This document shows positions 6,890 through 12,750 of a stretch of 12,750 nt of DNA, in pieces. The translations under genes were made by a program, and so were the position numbers. The stretch covers positions 1-12,750 of the forward strand of contig CAVAPB010000031.1 of NCBI GenBank assembly GCA_963590415.1, in the 5' to 3' direction. The notes under the pieces were generated by a model. The model worked only from the letters and a program-made list of their open reading frames with translations. It was not told where the DNA came from and ran no database searches. The stretch is from Fimenecus sp963590415. GTDB lineage: Bacteria; Bacillota; Clostridia; Oscillospirales; Acutalibacteraceae. Position 1 is the stretch's first letter; every line of letters begins with the position of its first letter.

Positions 6890-7123
6890 TTATAATTTTG
6901 CCAACGATGCATTTTTGTACCGCATATCGGTTTGAATATACTTTAAGATATCCCCGATAGGTACCTGCGCCAATTCAATTGCACAGCGCATAAGCTCCGC
7001 ACTGAACTCCGGTGTCATAATAGAATTTGCAGGTGTCTCCTTCAAGATCTGCGCGCAGACCTTGTCCGCAGTCACATTTTTCAGATTGTTTGTTCCAACG
7101 CTGATCACATGGTCAATTGCCAT
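6890..7123 (-). CDS. Unrecognised 77-residue protein, start uncertain
   Basis: Family not recognised. The sequence looks coding (balanced composition, predicted helices around TPEFSAELMRCAIELAQ and IGDILKYIQTDMRY), with no membrane segment. The ATG at 7123 has no visible Shine-Dalgarno sequence. It lies 18 nt after the nifU stop codon and in the same reading frame as nifU (TAA followed by six sense codons, then ATG). It may be translated by coupling to nifU, may start at an internal GTG, or may be the C-terminal remnant of a longer gene that lost its 5' end next to nifU. The downstream 188-residue gene follows at 11 nt with a good ribosome binding site. Confidence 0.5.
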   Translation of the reverse strand: MAIDHVISVGTNNLKNVTADKVCAQILKETPANSIMTPEFSAELMRCAIELAQVPIGDILKYIQTDMRYKNASLAKL

Positions 7124-7141
7124 AAAAAGCCGACTTATTAT

Positions 7142-7576
7142 TTATTCTGCGTGATGGTGCTCGTAGTGGCAGCAGTCCTCCTTGAAAAGAGCCTTGTCGT
7201 ATTCGATACCGTTCTTTTCGTAGTAGTCCTTGATAGCCGCCTTAATAGCTTCCTCGGCGAGAACCGAGCAGTGGATTTTAACTGCCGGAAGTCCGTCGAG
7301 AGCCTCAACAACAGCCTTGTTTGTAAGCTTGAGAGCTTCCGAAATCGGCTTGCCCTTAATCATATCGGTTGCCATTGACGAGGTTGCGATAGCCGAAGCG
7401 CAGCCGTAGGTGTTGAACTTAACATCGGTAATAATACCGTCATTTACCTTAATATACATTTTCATAATATCGCCGCACTTAGCGTTACCGACCTCGCCGA
7501 TTCCGTCGGCGTCCTCGATTTTACCTACATTATGGGGACGGGCGAAATGTTCCATTACCTTCTCTGAATATTCCAT
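7142..7576 (-). CDS. nifU: NifU/IscU-like Fe-S cluster assembly scaffold
   Basis: A 144-residue scaffold on which [2Fe-2S]/[4Fe-4S] clusters are built with sulfur from NifS and then passed to apoproteins. The three conserved cluster cysteines are C34 (GNAKCGD, with the conserved D36), C59 (YGCASAIA) and C103 (IHCSVLAEEA), the IscU arrangement. It is the single-domain IscU-like type, without the C-terminal Nfu domain of nitrogen-fixation NifU. The C-terminal tail is Cys/His rich (C135, C136, then HYEHHHAE), a possible extra metal site. Its ATG overlaps the nifS stop codon by one base (TAATG), with AGAGGT as ribosome binding site inside nifS, so translational coupling and 1:1 synthesis are likely. 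Confidence 0.96.
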   Translation of the reverse strand: MEYSEKVMEHFARPHNVGKIEDADGIGEVGNAKCGDIMKMYIKVNDGIITDVKFNTYGCASAIATSSMATDMIKGKPISEALKLTNKAVVEALDGLPAVKIHCSVLAEEAIKAAIKDYYEKNGIEYDKALFKEDCCHYEHHHAE

Positions 7577-8760
7577 TATGCGTTACCTCTTTCTTTCTGT
7601 ATTCTTTCCCAAAGCGGAGACATCGAACGAAGTCTGTCAATAATCTCGGGGACGCAGCTGATTATATAATCAACATCCTCAACGGTGTTGCTCTCGCAAA
7701 GAGTAAGCCTTAACGAGCCGTGCGCAACCTCGTGGGGAAGTCCGATGCTCAAAAGAACATGGCTCGGGTCAAGCGAGCCCGATGTACACGCAGAGCCCGA
7801 GGAAGCCGAAACGCCTTTCATATCAAGATAAAGAAGAAGCGACTCGCCCTCAACGCCTTCAAAGCTGACATTGACATTGCCGGGAAGCCTGTGTTCACGG
7901 TCGCCGTTAAGTCTGCTTGACGGAACCTTCAAAAGCCCGTCTATAAGTCTGTTGCGCAGAGCCGTCATTTTCTCCGTATTTTCGGCAAGGTTATCATTGG
8001 CTTCTTTAAGAGCCGCCGCCATACCTGCCATAGCATAAACAGCCTCCGTGCCCGCTCTCTTGCCTCTTTCCTGAGCGCCGCCCTCGATAAGATTGGGAAT
8101 TCTGATACCCTTTCTCATATAAAGAGCGCCGATACCCTTGGGCCCGTGAAATTTATGACCGGACATCGAGAGCATATCGATATTCTGTGCCTTGACATCA
8201 ATCGGAAGATGTCCGACAGCCTGTACGGCGTCAGTGTGGAAAATAACGCCCTTTTCGTGGCAGAGCTTTCCGATTTCTGCGATGGGCTGAATAGTACCGA
8301 TTTCATTGTTTGCGTACATTATCGTAACGAGCGCCGTATCCTCACGGACAGCCTTTTCAACATCCTCAACCTTAACTATACCGTTTTCATAAACGGGAAG
8401 ATAAGTGATTTCGCAGCCGAAAAGCTCCTCGCATCTCTTAACGGTATGAAGCACTGCATGATGTTCAAAAGCGGTTGTGATAATATGCTTTTTACCTTTC
8501 TTTGCCATAACCTCGGCAACGCCCTTGATTGCCCAGTTATCAGCCTCGCTGCCGCCCGAAGTGAAATAAATCTCATTTGTGTCGGCATTGATTACCTTTG
8601 CAACAGTCTCACGAGCCGCCTGCACGCCGTGATGAGCCTGCTGACCTATGTCGTAGAGGCTCGACGCATTGCCGAATGTATCTGTAAGATACGGCATCAT
8701 AGCGTTGAGCGCAGTTTCTGACAATTTTGTTGTAGCCGCATTATCGGCATAAACCTTCAT
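7576..8760 (-). CDS. nifS: Cysteine desulfurase NifS
   Basis: A 394-residue PLP enzyme that removes sulfur from L-cysteine (giving alanine) and hands the persulfide to NifU. Visible features: the start YADNAATT, H100-H101 in the AFEHHAVL segment, the PLP-phosphate/ring contact region with D177 (HTDAVQ), the Schiff-base lysine K203 (SGHKFHGPKG), and the catalytic loop cysteine C325 (SSGSACTSG) in the long class I loop. The length is normal for the NifS/IscS group. The ribosome binding site is weak (GAGATG about 6 nt before the ATG). A promoter with a perfect dyad operator lies about 60 nt upstream. It is the first gene of a nifS-nifU unit, and metH ends only 124 nt upstream on the same strand. 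As no nif structural gene is visible, the role is taken as general Fe-S biogenesis. Confidence 0.96.
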   Translation of the reverse strand: MKVYADNAATTKLSETALNAMMPYLTDTFGNASSLYDIGQQAHHGVQAARETVAKVINADTNEIYFTSGGSEADNWAIKGVAEVMAKKGKKHIITTAFEHHAVLHTVKRCEELFGCEITYLPVYENGIVKVEDVEKAVREDTALVTIMYANNEIGTIQPIAEIGKLCHEKGVIFHTDAVQAVGHLPIDVKAQNIDMLSMSGHKFHGPKGIGALYMRKGIRIPNLIEGGAQERGKRAGTEAVYAMAGMAAALKEANDNLAENTEKMTALRNRLIDGLLKVPSSRLNGDREHRLPGNVNVSFEGVEGESLLLYLDMKGVSASSGSACTSGSLDPSHVLLSIGLPHEVAHGSLRLTLCESNTVEDVDYIISCVPEIIDRLRSMSPLWERIQKERGNA

Positions 8761-8819
8761 AACTACATCTCTTTTCTGAAAAAATATTTAATTCATACTT
8801 TTCTTGTCGGAATTCGCAT

Positions 8820-8844
8820 ATATCATACATCATTAGTATGATAT
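8820..8844. promoter_or_regulatory. IscR/Rrf2-type operator in the nifS promoter
   Basis: A perfect inverted repeat, ATATCATAC-N7-GTATGATAT, 25 bp in total, fills the spacer and the -10 of the nifS promoter. Its length, the flanking ATA...TAT ends and the ACT-A-W-W core match much of the type 1 consensus known for IscR (ATA-N4-ACT-RWWWY-AGT-N4-TAT), though the second half has GTATG rather than AGTC. The Rrf2 protein encoded at 11904-12341 is the obvious candidate binder, and a related site lies in its own promoter. Binding would occlude RNA polymerase. Confidence 0.75.
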
Positions 8845-8850
8845 TGTCAA
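8822..8850 (-). promoter_or_regulatory. nifS-nifU promoter
   Basis: On the minus strand: a perfect TTGACA (8845-8850), a 17-bp spacer, and TATGAT (8822-8827). It is placed about 62 nt before the nifS start codon. The spacer and -10 are covered by the dyad listed separately. No convincing terminator separates it from the metH stop at 8884, so some readthrough from metH into nifS is possible. Confidence 0.9.
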
Positions 8851-8883
8851 TACGAAATTATAACATTATTTTACATAAAAAGG

Positions 8884-11256
8884 TTAATTTTCCGTGAACA
8901 GCTTTTCAGCGTATCTGACAGAGCCCATTGCGTCCTTTGAATAGAAATCTGCGCCTATTCTGTCCGCATAATCCTGCGTCAGCACCGCGCCGCCGACCAT
9001 AACCTTACATTCGGGATAAGCCTCACGCAATTGCTTGATCGTTATCTCCATATTCACCACGGTAGTAGTCATAAGCGCCGAAAGACCTACAAGCTTTACT
9101 CTTTCCCTCTTCGCCGTTTCAACGACAAGCTCCGGATCGACATCCTTGCCGAGGTCAATTACATCAAAGCCGTAGTTTTCAAGCAATACCTTTACAATGT
9201 TCTTACCTATATCGTGAATATCCCCCTTGACGGTGGCAATGACAATCTTGCCCTTTGACTCCTGCTTTGTACCGTCCGCAGTAAGCTTGAGTTTTATCTC
9301 GTCAAACGCCGCCTTGGCGCAGTCGGCGCTCATAAGAAGCTGCGGCAGGAACATTTTTCCCGTTTCAAATGCCTGTCCGACAGCATCAAGCGCAGGGATG
9401 ATATATCCGTCAATCACCTTCAACGGGTCGGTGTTTTCAAGCATTGCTTTGGCGCACTCGCCCGACTGCGCTTTCATACCCTTTATAATAGCGGTTTTCA
9501 AATCCACCGTTTCTCCGCTTGAGACCGCTTCGACCTTTGCGATGTTGTTTATATAATTTTCGCAGTTGTCGTCATAGCCCTTGAGAGCGCAATAGGAATA
9601 GTATGCGTTCATCATCATATCGCTCAGCGGGTTTATGATTCCCGCCGAAAGTCCCGAGTGCATCGCCATTGTAAAGAATGCTGTGTTGATTATCTCCCTT
9701 GACGGCAGACCGAACGAAATGTTTGAAACGCCGAGGCAGGTGTTTACCCCGAGGGTGTTCCTAACATAATCGAGAGTTTCAAGCGTTACCTTAGCATTGT
9801 CCTTGCCCGTGCTTACGGTCATTGCAAGGGCGTCGATTATAAGATCGTCCTTTGTAAGCCCGTAGCTTTCGGCGGTTTTAATCATGCGCTCGGCAATTTC
9901 AATCCTGCCATTTGCGGTGTCGGGTATACCGTTTTCGTCAAGAGTGAGACACACGACAACGCCGCCGTACTTTTTTGCAAGCGGAAAGACCTTTTCCATA
10001 CTTTCCTTTTTGCCGTTTGTCGAGTTTATAAGCGGTTTACCGTTATAAATACGAAGTGCCTTTTCCATAGCCTCAAAATCCGAGGTATCTATCTGGAGCG
10101 GAATATTGAGCACGCTCTGCACGGTTTTGATTGCACGCACAAGCATTTGAGGCTCGTCAATTTCGGGCAAACCGACATTGACATCCAAAACATCCGCTTT
10201 TTTGTCGGCTTGCGCCACCGCCTCGGAGACAATATAGTCCATATTGTTTTCCACAAGTGCGGCTTTAAGCTTTTTCTTGCCCGTCGGGTTTATTCGTTCG
10301 CCGATAATTACCGGTTTTTCCCCAATCAGCGTTGTTTTTGAATACGAAGTTACCGCAGTAAAGTGTTTTGCCTTTACAGGAGAAAGCGATATTTTTTTGC
10401 ATTTTTCGGCAGTCATTCTTATGTGCTCCGGCGTTGTTCCGCAGCAGCCGCCTACGCAATAAACTCCGAGTTTTGCGATTTTCTCCATTTCGTCGGAAAA
10501 CTCTTCCGCTCCGACCTTATAGCTCGTCACGCCGTTTACACATTCGGGCAGTCCCGCATTGGGATTGACAAGAACGGGCGTGCTTGAATACTTGACTGTT
10601 TCCTCAACATGCTCAAACATCTCTTTCGGACCGAGACCGCAGTTAAGACCTATCATATCCACGCCGAGTCCCTCAAGCGTAAACACCGCCGTTTTGACAT
10701 CTGCGCCCGTAAGCAGCTGACCCTTTTCGTTGAATATCATTGAAACTATCAGCGGCAGGCTTGTGTTTTCTTTAATTGCAAGCGTTGCGGCTTTAATTTC
10801 GTAAAGGTCGCCCATTGTTTCGAGCAATACGAGGTCGGCGCCTGCCTTTTCGCCTGCCACAGCCTGCTGCTTGAAAATATCGTACGCCTCTTCAAACGGC
10901 AAATCGCCGTAAGGCTCAAGCAGCTTACCCGTGGTACTCATATCGAGAGCGACATACACATCTCTTCCTGCGTTTTCAGTCGCTTTTTTAGCAATATTCA
11001 CACCCTCGGTGATAATTTCCTCCACCGAATGACCCGTACCGTCAAGCTTTAAGCGGTTTGCACCGAAAGTATTTGCCGAAATAATATCTGCGCCCGCATC
11101 GACATACTGCTTGTGTATTTTGTAAAGTATGTCGGGATGCTCTATATTCCACAATTCGGGTAATTCGCCGGCTTTTAATCCGTTTTCGATAAGCAGCGTG
11201 CCCATTGCTCCGTCGCATATAAGCATTTCCTTGCCCAATTTTTCCATAAACTTCAT
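8884..11256 (-). CDS. metH: Cobalamin-dependent methionine synthase, short form
   Basis: A 790-residue cytosolic enzyme that transfers the methyl group of 5-methyltetrahydrofolate through cobalamin to homocysteine. The homocysteine-binding domain (about 1-290) carries the zinc cysteines C206 (GLNCGLGP) and C271-C272 (GGCCGTTPEH). The pterin-binding domain (about 310-570) begins at VIIGERINPTGKKKLK. The helical cap (about 585-660) precedes the Rossmann cobalamin-binding domain (about 670-790) with D679-x-H681-x2-G684 (GDIHDIGKN), H681 being the lower axial ligand, and VGLSALMTT. The C-terminal SAM-dependent reactivation domain of the roughly 1,200-residue enterobacterial MetH is absent; that domain is encoded by the gene directly upstream. 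I chose the ATG at 11256 because AGGAAGG lies about 9 nt before it; a longer in-frame start (to 11304) would overlap the upstream gene. Spacing to that gene is 4 nt. Confidence 0.96.
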   Translation of the reverse strand: MKFMEKLGKEMLICDGAMGTLLIENGLKAGELPELWNIEHPDILYKIHKQYVDAGADIISANTFGANRLKLDGTGHSVEEIITEGVNIAKKATENAGRDVYVALDMSTTGKLLEPYGDLPFEEAYDIFKQQAVAGEKAGADLVLLETMGDLYEIKAATLAIKENTSLPLIVSMIFNEKGQLLTGADVKTAVFTLEGLGVDMIGLNCGLGPKEMFEHVEETVKYSSTPVLVNPNAGLPECVNGVTSYKVGAEEFSDEMEKIAKLGVYCVGGCCGTTPEHIRMTAEKCKKISLSPVKAKHFTAVTSYSKTTLIGEKPVIIGERINPTGKKKLKAALVENNMDYIVSEAVAQADKKADVLDVNVGLPEIDEPQMLVRAIKTVQSVLNIPLQIDTSDFEAMEKALRIYNGKPLINSTNGKKESMEKVFPLAKKYGGVVVCLTLDENGIPDTANGRIEIAERMIKTAESYGLTKDDLIIDALAMTVSTGKDNAKVTLETLDYVRNTLGVNTCLGVSNISFGLPSREIINTAFFTMAMHSGLSAGIINPLSDMMMNAYYSYCALKGYDDNCENYINNIAKVEAVSSGETVDLKTAIIKGMKAQSGECAKAMLENTDPLKVIDGYIIPALDAVGQAFETGKMFLPQLLMSADCAKAAFDEIKLKLTADGTKQESKGKIVIATVKGDIHDIGKNIVKVLLENYGFDVIDLGKDVDPELVVETAKRERVKLVGLSALMTTTVVNMEITIKQLREAYPECKVMVGGAVLTQDYADRIGADFYSKDAMGSVRYAEKLFTEN

Positions 11257-11260
11257 ATTA

Positions 11261-11899
11261 TCACACCTTCCTGAATTCACATTCGGTATTATCGCAAACA
11301 GCACACGAATTTATATTGCAAGCCCTGTCCCTCGTAAGACCTATAAATGCGCTGACGGATTTTGTCGGCATCATAAGGCAGTTGTCGGAGAGATAAACTC
11401 CTATTCTTTTTGTAATGTCAAGCAGGGAAAAAAGCTCCCTTTGCGAGGTCAAATCAAGGTCGCCGTAACCCGGGGAAAACCTCGGCCGCAGATAATATCC
11501 GTTTTGTGCCTCTTTTTCTGCGATTTCGTCGCATATTTCGTCACAGTAGCTCTCGCAAGCCGCCGCAAGCGTTGCCTGTGCAAGCACCGCCTTTGCCGAA
11601 TTTGACGAAATATATTTGCGGAGCATTATATCGCTCGGAGTGCCGAGGGTTGCCGCAAACAACAGAAGTCTGTCCGAATTTTTCAAATGCGAAACAAGCT
11701 TTTTACTGTGAAATACCATACCGTCAATAATGACGGAGTCCTCTGCCTTTGTGAATTTAACCTCTTTATATATACTTTTCGGGTCGGAGCAAAGCTCAAC
11801 CTCTTTTTTCAGTTCCTCTATCATTTCTGCCGTTTTCGGGTCGGGCAAAGCGCCTCTGTACCCCGAATAGCGCAGAATTTCCCGTGTATCTATTTTCAT
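11261..11899 (-). CDS. Stand-alone MetH reactivation-domain-like protein
   Basis: A 212-residue protein related to the AdoMet-binding activation domain of methionine synthase, which re-methylates the inactive cob(II)alamin state with SAM and one electron. The central motif RPRFSPGYGD (138-147) corresponds to the R-x-x-PGY motif of MetH, and MMPTKSVSAFIGL (about 176-188) to its P-x-x-SVSG segment. The N-terminus (KIDTREILRYSGYRG) is typical of these clostridial stand-alone proteins. An unusual feature is the C-terminal C194-x4-C199-x2-C202-x4-C207 cluster, which could bind an Fe-S cluster or another metal. The gene starts 4 nt after rrf2, with AAGGG overlapping that gene's end as ribosome binding site, and ends 4 nt before metH, so it should act in trans on the short MetH. 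The assignment is by motif and context; the electron donor is unknown. Confidence 0.88.
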   Translation of the reverse strand: MKIDTREILRYSGYRGALPDPKTAEMIEELKKEVELCSDPKSIYKEVKFTKAEDSVIIDGMVFHSKKLVSHLKNSDRLLLFAATLGTPSDIMLRKYISSNSAKAVLAQATLAAACESYCDEICDEIAEKEAQNGYYLRPRFSPGYGDLDLTSQRELFSLLDITKRIGVYLSDNCLMMPTKSVSAFIGLTRDRACNINSCAVCDNTECEFRKV

Positions 11900-11903
11900 T
11901 TTC

Positions 11904-12341
11904 TCAACCCTTGTTACAGAAAATTCCCTTTGATTTCTGCTTCTTTACAAGGTAATCAAGCGTTATTGAATCGACAACCTCGTTTATGGCGTCAAGTACA
12001 TTTTGCCATATTTCAATCGTTACGCAGTTATCGCAGTGCTCACAGTGGTTTTCTGCGTCGTCAAGGCACGAAACAGGCGCAAGGCTTCCCTCGGTAACAC
12101 GCAGTATTTCCCCGACGGTATATTCCTCGGGCTTTTTCATAAGACGGTAGCCGCCCTGTGCTCCCCTTGTGCTTTCGACAAGTCCGCTTTTTGAAAGCAT
12201 CTTGATTATCTGTTCAAGATATTTTTCGGATATACCCTGCCGCCCCGAAATTGTCTTTATCGAGACATAGCCCTCGTCGCAATGCATGGCGAGGTCAAGC
12301 ATAAGCCTCAAAGCATATCTGCCCTTTGTTGAGATTTTCAT
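11904..12341 (-). CDS. Rrf2-family transcriptional regulator, IscR-like
   Basis: A 145-residue winged-helix DNA-binding regulator. The N-terminal MKISTKGRYALRLMLDLA, the recognition region GISEKYLEQIIKMLSKSG and the wing STRGAQGGYRL (about 58-67) are the Rrf2 signature. The cysteines C92, C100, C103 and C106 lie where IscR binds a [2Fe-2S] cluster (C92, C98, C104 in E. coli), but with different spacing, so Fe-S sensing is likely but not certain; CymR-type cysteine sensing is the alternative. I prefer the ATG at 12341, with CAGGGTG placed 6 nt before it, over the in-frame GTG at 12350, which is itself part of that ribosome binding site. It is first in an operon with the MetH reactivation protein and metH. 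Its promoter and the nifS promoter share an element, suggesting autoregulation and control of nifSU. Confidence 0.92.
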   Translation of the reverse strand: MKISTKGRYALRLMLDLAMHCDEGYVSIKTISGRQGISEKYLEQIIKMLSKSGLVESTRGAQGGYRLMKKPEEYTVGEILRVTEGSLAPVSCLDDAENHCEHCDNCVTIEIWQNVLDAINEVVDSITLDYLVKKQKSKGIFCNKG

Positions 12342-12389
12342 TTTAGTCACCCTGAAAGTAAAATAAGTTATAAATTCGGTTGATATATA

Positions 12390-12414
12390 TAATAATACAA
12401 TTTTAGTAGGAATT
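12390..12414. promoter_or_regulatory. Candidate Rrf2 operator in the rrf2 promoter
   Basis: In minus-strand reading the spacer and -10 contain CCTACTAAAATTGTATTAT. It shares TACTAA-N3-TGTAT-N-AT with the nifS operator at exactly the same distance from -35 and -10. The left half also resembles the CCGACT half-site of IscR type 1 motifs. Unlike the nifS site it is not a full dyad, which would suit weaker autoregulation. Confidence 0.6.
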
Positions 12415-12420
12415 CAACAA
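12392..12420 (-). promoter_or_regulatory. Promoter of the rrf2-metH operon
   Basis: On the minus strand: TTGTTG (12415-12420), a 17-bp spacer and TATTAT (12392-12397), about 50 nt before the chosen rrf2 start. The -35 is weaker than that of nifS. It lies just past the terminator at 12435-12464, so the operon begins here. Confidence 0.75.
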
Positions 12421-12434
12421 AAAATAAAAAAGTC

Positions 12435-12464
12435 GGGAGACTTTGTAAAATATCAAAGTCCCCC
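12435..12464 (-). terminator. Rho-independent terminator of the 52-residue ORF
   Basis: On the minus strand GGGGGACTTTG pairs with CAAAGTCTCCC (one G-U pair, 8-nt loop), followed by GACTTTTTTATTTTTTG. It begins 18 nt after the stop codon of the 52-residue ORF and insulates the rrf2 promoter from upstream transcription. Confidence 0.88.
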
Positions 12465-12482
12465 AAGCCGATATTTAACCTG

Positions 12483-12641
12483 TTATTTGCCGTTCTGTTT
12501 TACAAGACTTACTCCCTTGAAGCCCGTAAAAACGCAGTAGACTATTATCCCAACCGTCATTGCCGTTTTAACCGCCGTTAATATATTTATGGTTTTGGTA
12601 AATGCGGATATTACTCTTAAATCTTCGGAAAGTTCAAACAT
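12483..12641 (-). CDS. Small 52-residue protein with a hydrophobic stretch
   Basis: Family not recognised. Translation begins MFELSEDLRVISAF and ends SLVKQNGK. A moderately hydrophobic stretch at about 18-40 (INILTAVKTAM, then TVGIIVYCVFTGF) could be one membrane helix with a basic C-terminus. The ribosome binding site is weak (GGTGA about 6 nt before the ATG). Support for a real gene comes from the terminator placed directly after it and from an 8-nt overlap with the upstream frame. A small phage-type, sporulation-type or toxin-like membrane peptide are all possible; none can be chosen. Confidence 0.5.
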   Translation of the reverse strand: MFELSEDLRVISAFTKTINILTAVKTAMTVGIIVYCVFTGFKGVSLVKQNGK

Positions 12642-12750
12642 AAAAATCACCATAGCCTTTCAGGCAACAAATTTTATTAAAAATCACCGATTCAACCTGC
12701 GTTGCCTGAACAGGCGTGATGGTGATTTCTGCCATCTCAAAATTTTGCCA
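12634..12750 (-). CDS. Possible 3' end of a gene running off the window
   Basis: A reading frame is open from the window edge to a TGA at 12634-12636 (38 codons; C-terminus CLKGYGDFYV), overlapping the start of the 52-residue ORF by 8 nt as in coupled genes. A start at the ATG at 12735 has no ribosome binding site, so if this is a gene it probably begins outside the window. The frame overlies a large imperfect inverted repeat, so it may be a structured non-coding segment instead. Confidence 0.35.
   Translation of the reverse strand, partial: WQNFEMAEITITPVQATQVESVIFNKICCLKGYGDFYV
12644..12728. repeat. Large imperfect inverted repeat
   Basis: The left arm (12644-12668) and right arm (12701-12728) share two perfect 10-bp blocks, AAATCACCAT and TTCAGGCAAC with their complements, separated by 5 nt on one side and 8 nt on the other. 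A further AAATCACC copy (12681-12688) lies in the 32-nt loop. Either a long RNA hairpin or a remnant of a small repeated element is possible. Confidence 0.65.

Noticed and set aside
8146..8721. Plus-strand 191-residue frame inside nifS
   Set aside because: Antisense to nifS across its PLP-binding regions; the length is explained by few complementary stop codons in this codon usage.
8884..11304. Longer metH beginning at 11304
   Set aside because: The extra 16 residues overlap the upstream gene and precede the clear AGGAAGG site; the family begins near MKFMEKLGKE.
11129..11605. Plus-strand 158-residue frame over metH and the reactivation gene
   Set aside because: Spans the junction of two recognised minus-strand genes; no promoter or ribosome binding site and no coherent domain.
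12342..12420. SAM, T-box or cobalamin riboswitch in front of the rrf2-metH operon
   Set aside because: The leader from the predicted start site is only about 45 nt and AT rich, too short for any of these; regulation by an operator fits better.

Overview
The window reads as part of the chromosome of an anaerobic, fermentative Gram-positive bacterium, most likely a gut-type Clostridia (Ruminococcus/Oscillospiraceae-like). The grounds are pyruvate formate-lyase with its radical-SAM activase, an ISC/NIF-type NifS-NifU pair, a short clostridial cobalamin-dependent methionine synthase whose reactivation domain is a separate protein, strong AGGAGG ribosome binding sites, canonical TTGACA/TATAAT promoters, and a secreted protein that ends in a dockerin. 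The taxonomic call is inference from gene content only. No rRNA, tRNA, CRISPR array, transposase or integrase gene was seen.

Layout, left to right. (1) 31-3606, minus strand: a probable operon of a DUF134/UPF0251 DNA-binding protein, pflB and pflA. A TTGACA-N16-TATAAT promoter lies upstream of the regulator, with a 12-bp perfect palindrome over its -35. A GAAA-loop hairpin separates pflB from pflA, and an intrinsic terminator follows pflA. (2) 3607-6183, plus strand: a monocistronic secreted protein made of a signal peptide, a beta-rich N-terminal region, five FIVAR-type helical modules and a type I dockerin. Two of the module pairs are a nearly perfect 390-bp tandem duplication. (3) 6221-8850, minus strand: nifS, nifU (stop and start codons overlapping), then two unrecognised small genes running to an inverted repeat that could be their terminator. 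(4) 8884-12420, minus strand: an Rrf2/IscR-like regulator, a MetH reactivation-domain protein and MetH, each 4 nt apart. (5) 12425-12750, minus strand: a 52-residue unrecognised ORF with a strong terminator, preceded by the end of a possible further gene that runs off the window and overlies a large imperfect inverted repeat.

The most interesting link is regulatory. The nifS promoter and the rrf2 promoter both have a 17-bp spacer, and both carry the same element (TACTAA-N3-TGTAT) in exactly the same register between -35 and -10. In the nifS promoter it forms a perfect dyad of 9-bp arms with overall 25-bp length, resembling the type 1 site of IscR. The Rrf2 protein has an IscR-like cysteine cluster. 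The sequence therefore suggests one Fe-S- or cysteine-responsive regulon that joins cysteine desulfuration and Fe-S assembly (nifSU) to cobalamin-dependent methionine synthesis (metH and its reactivation partner).
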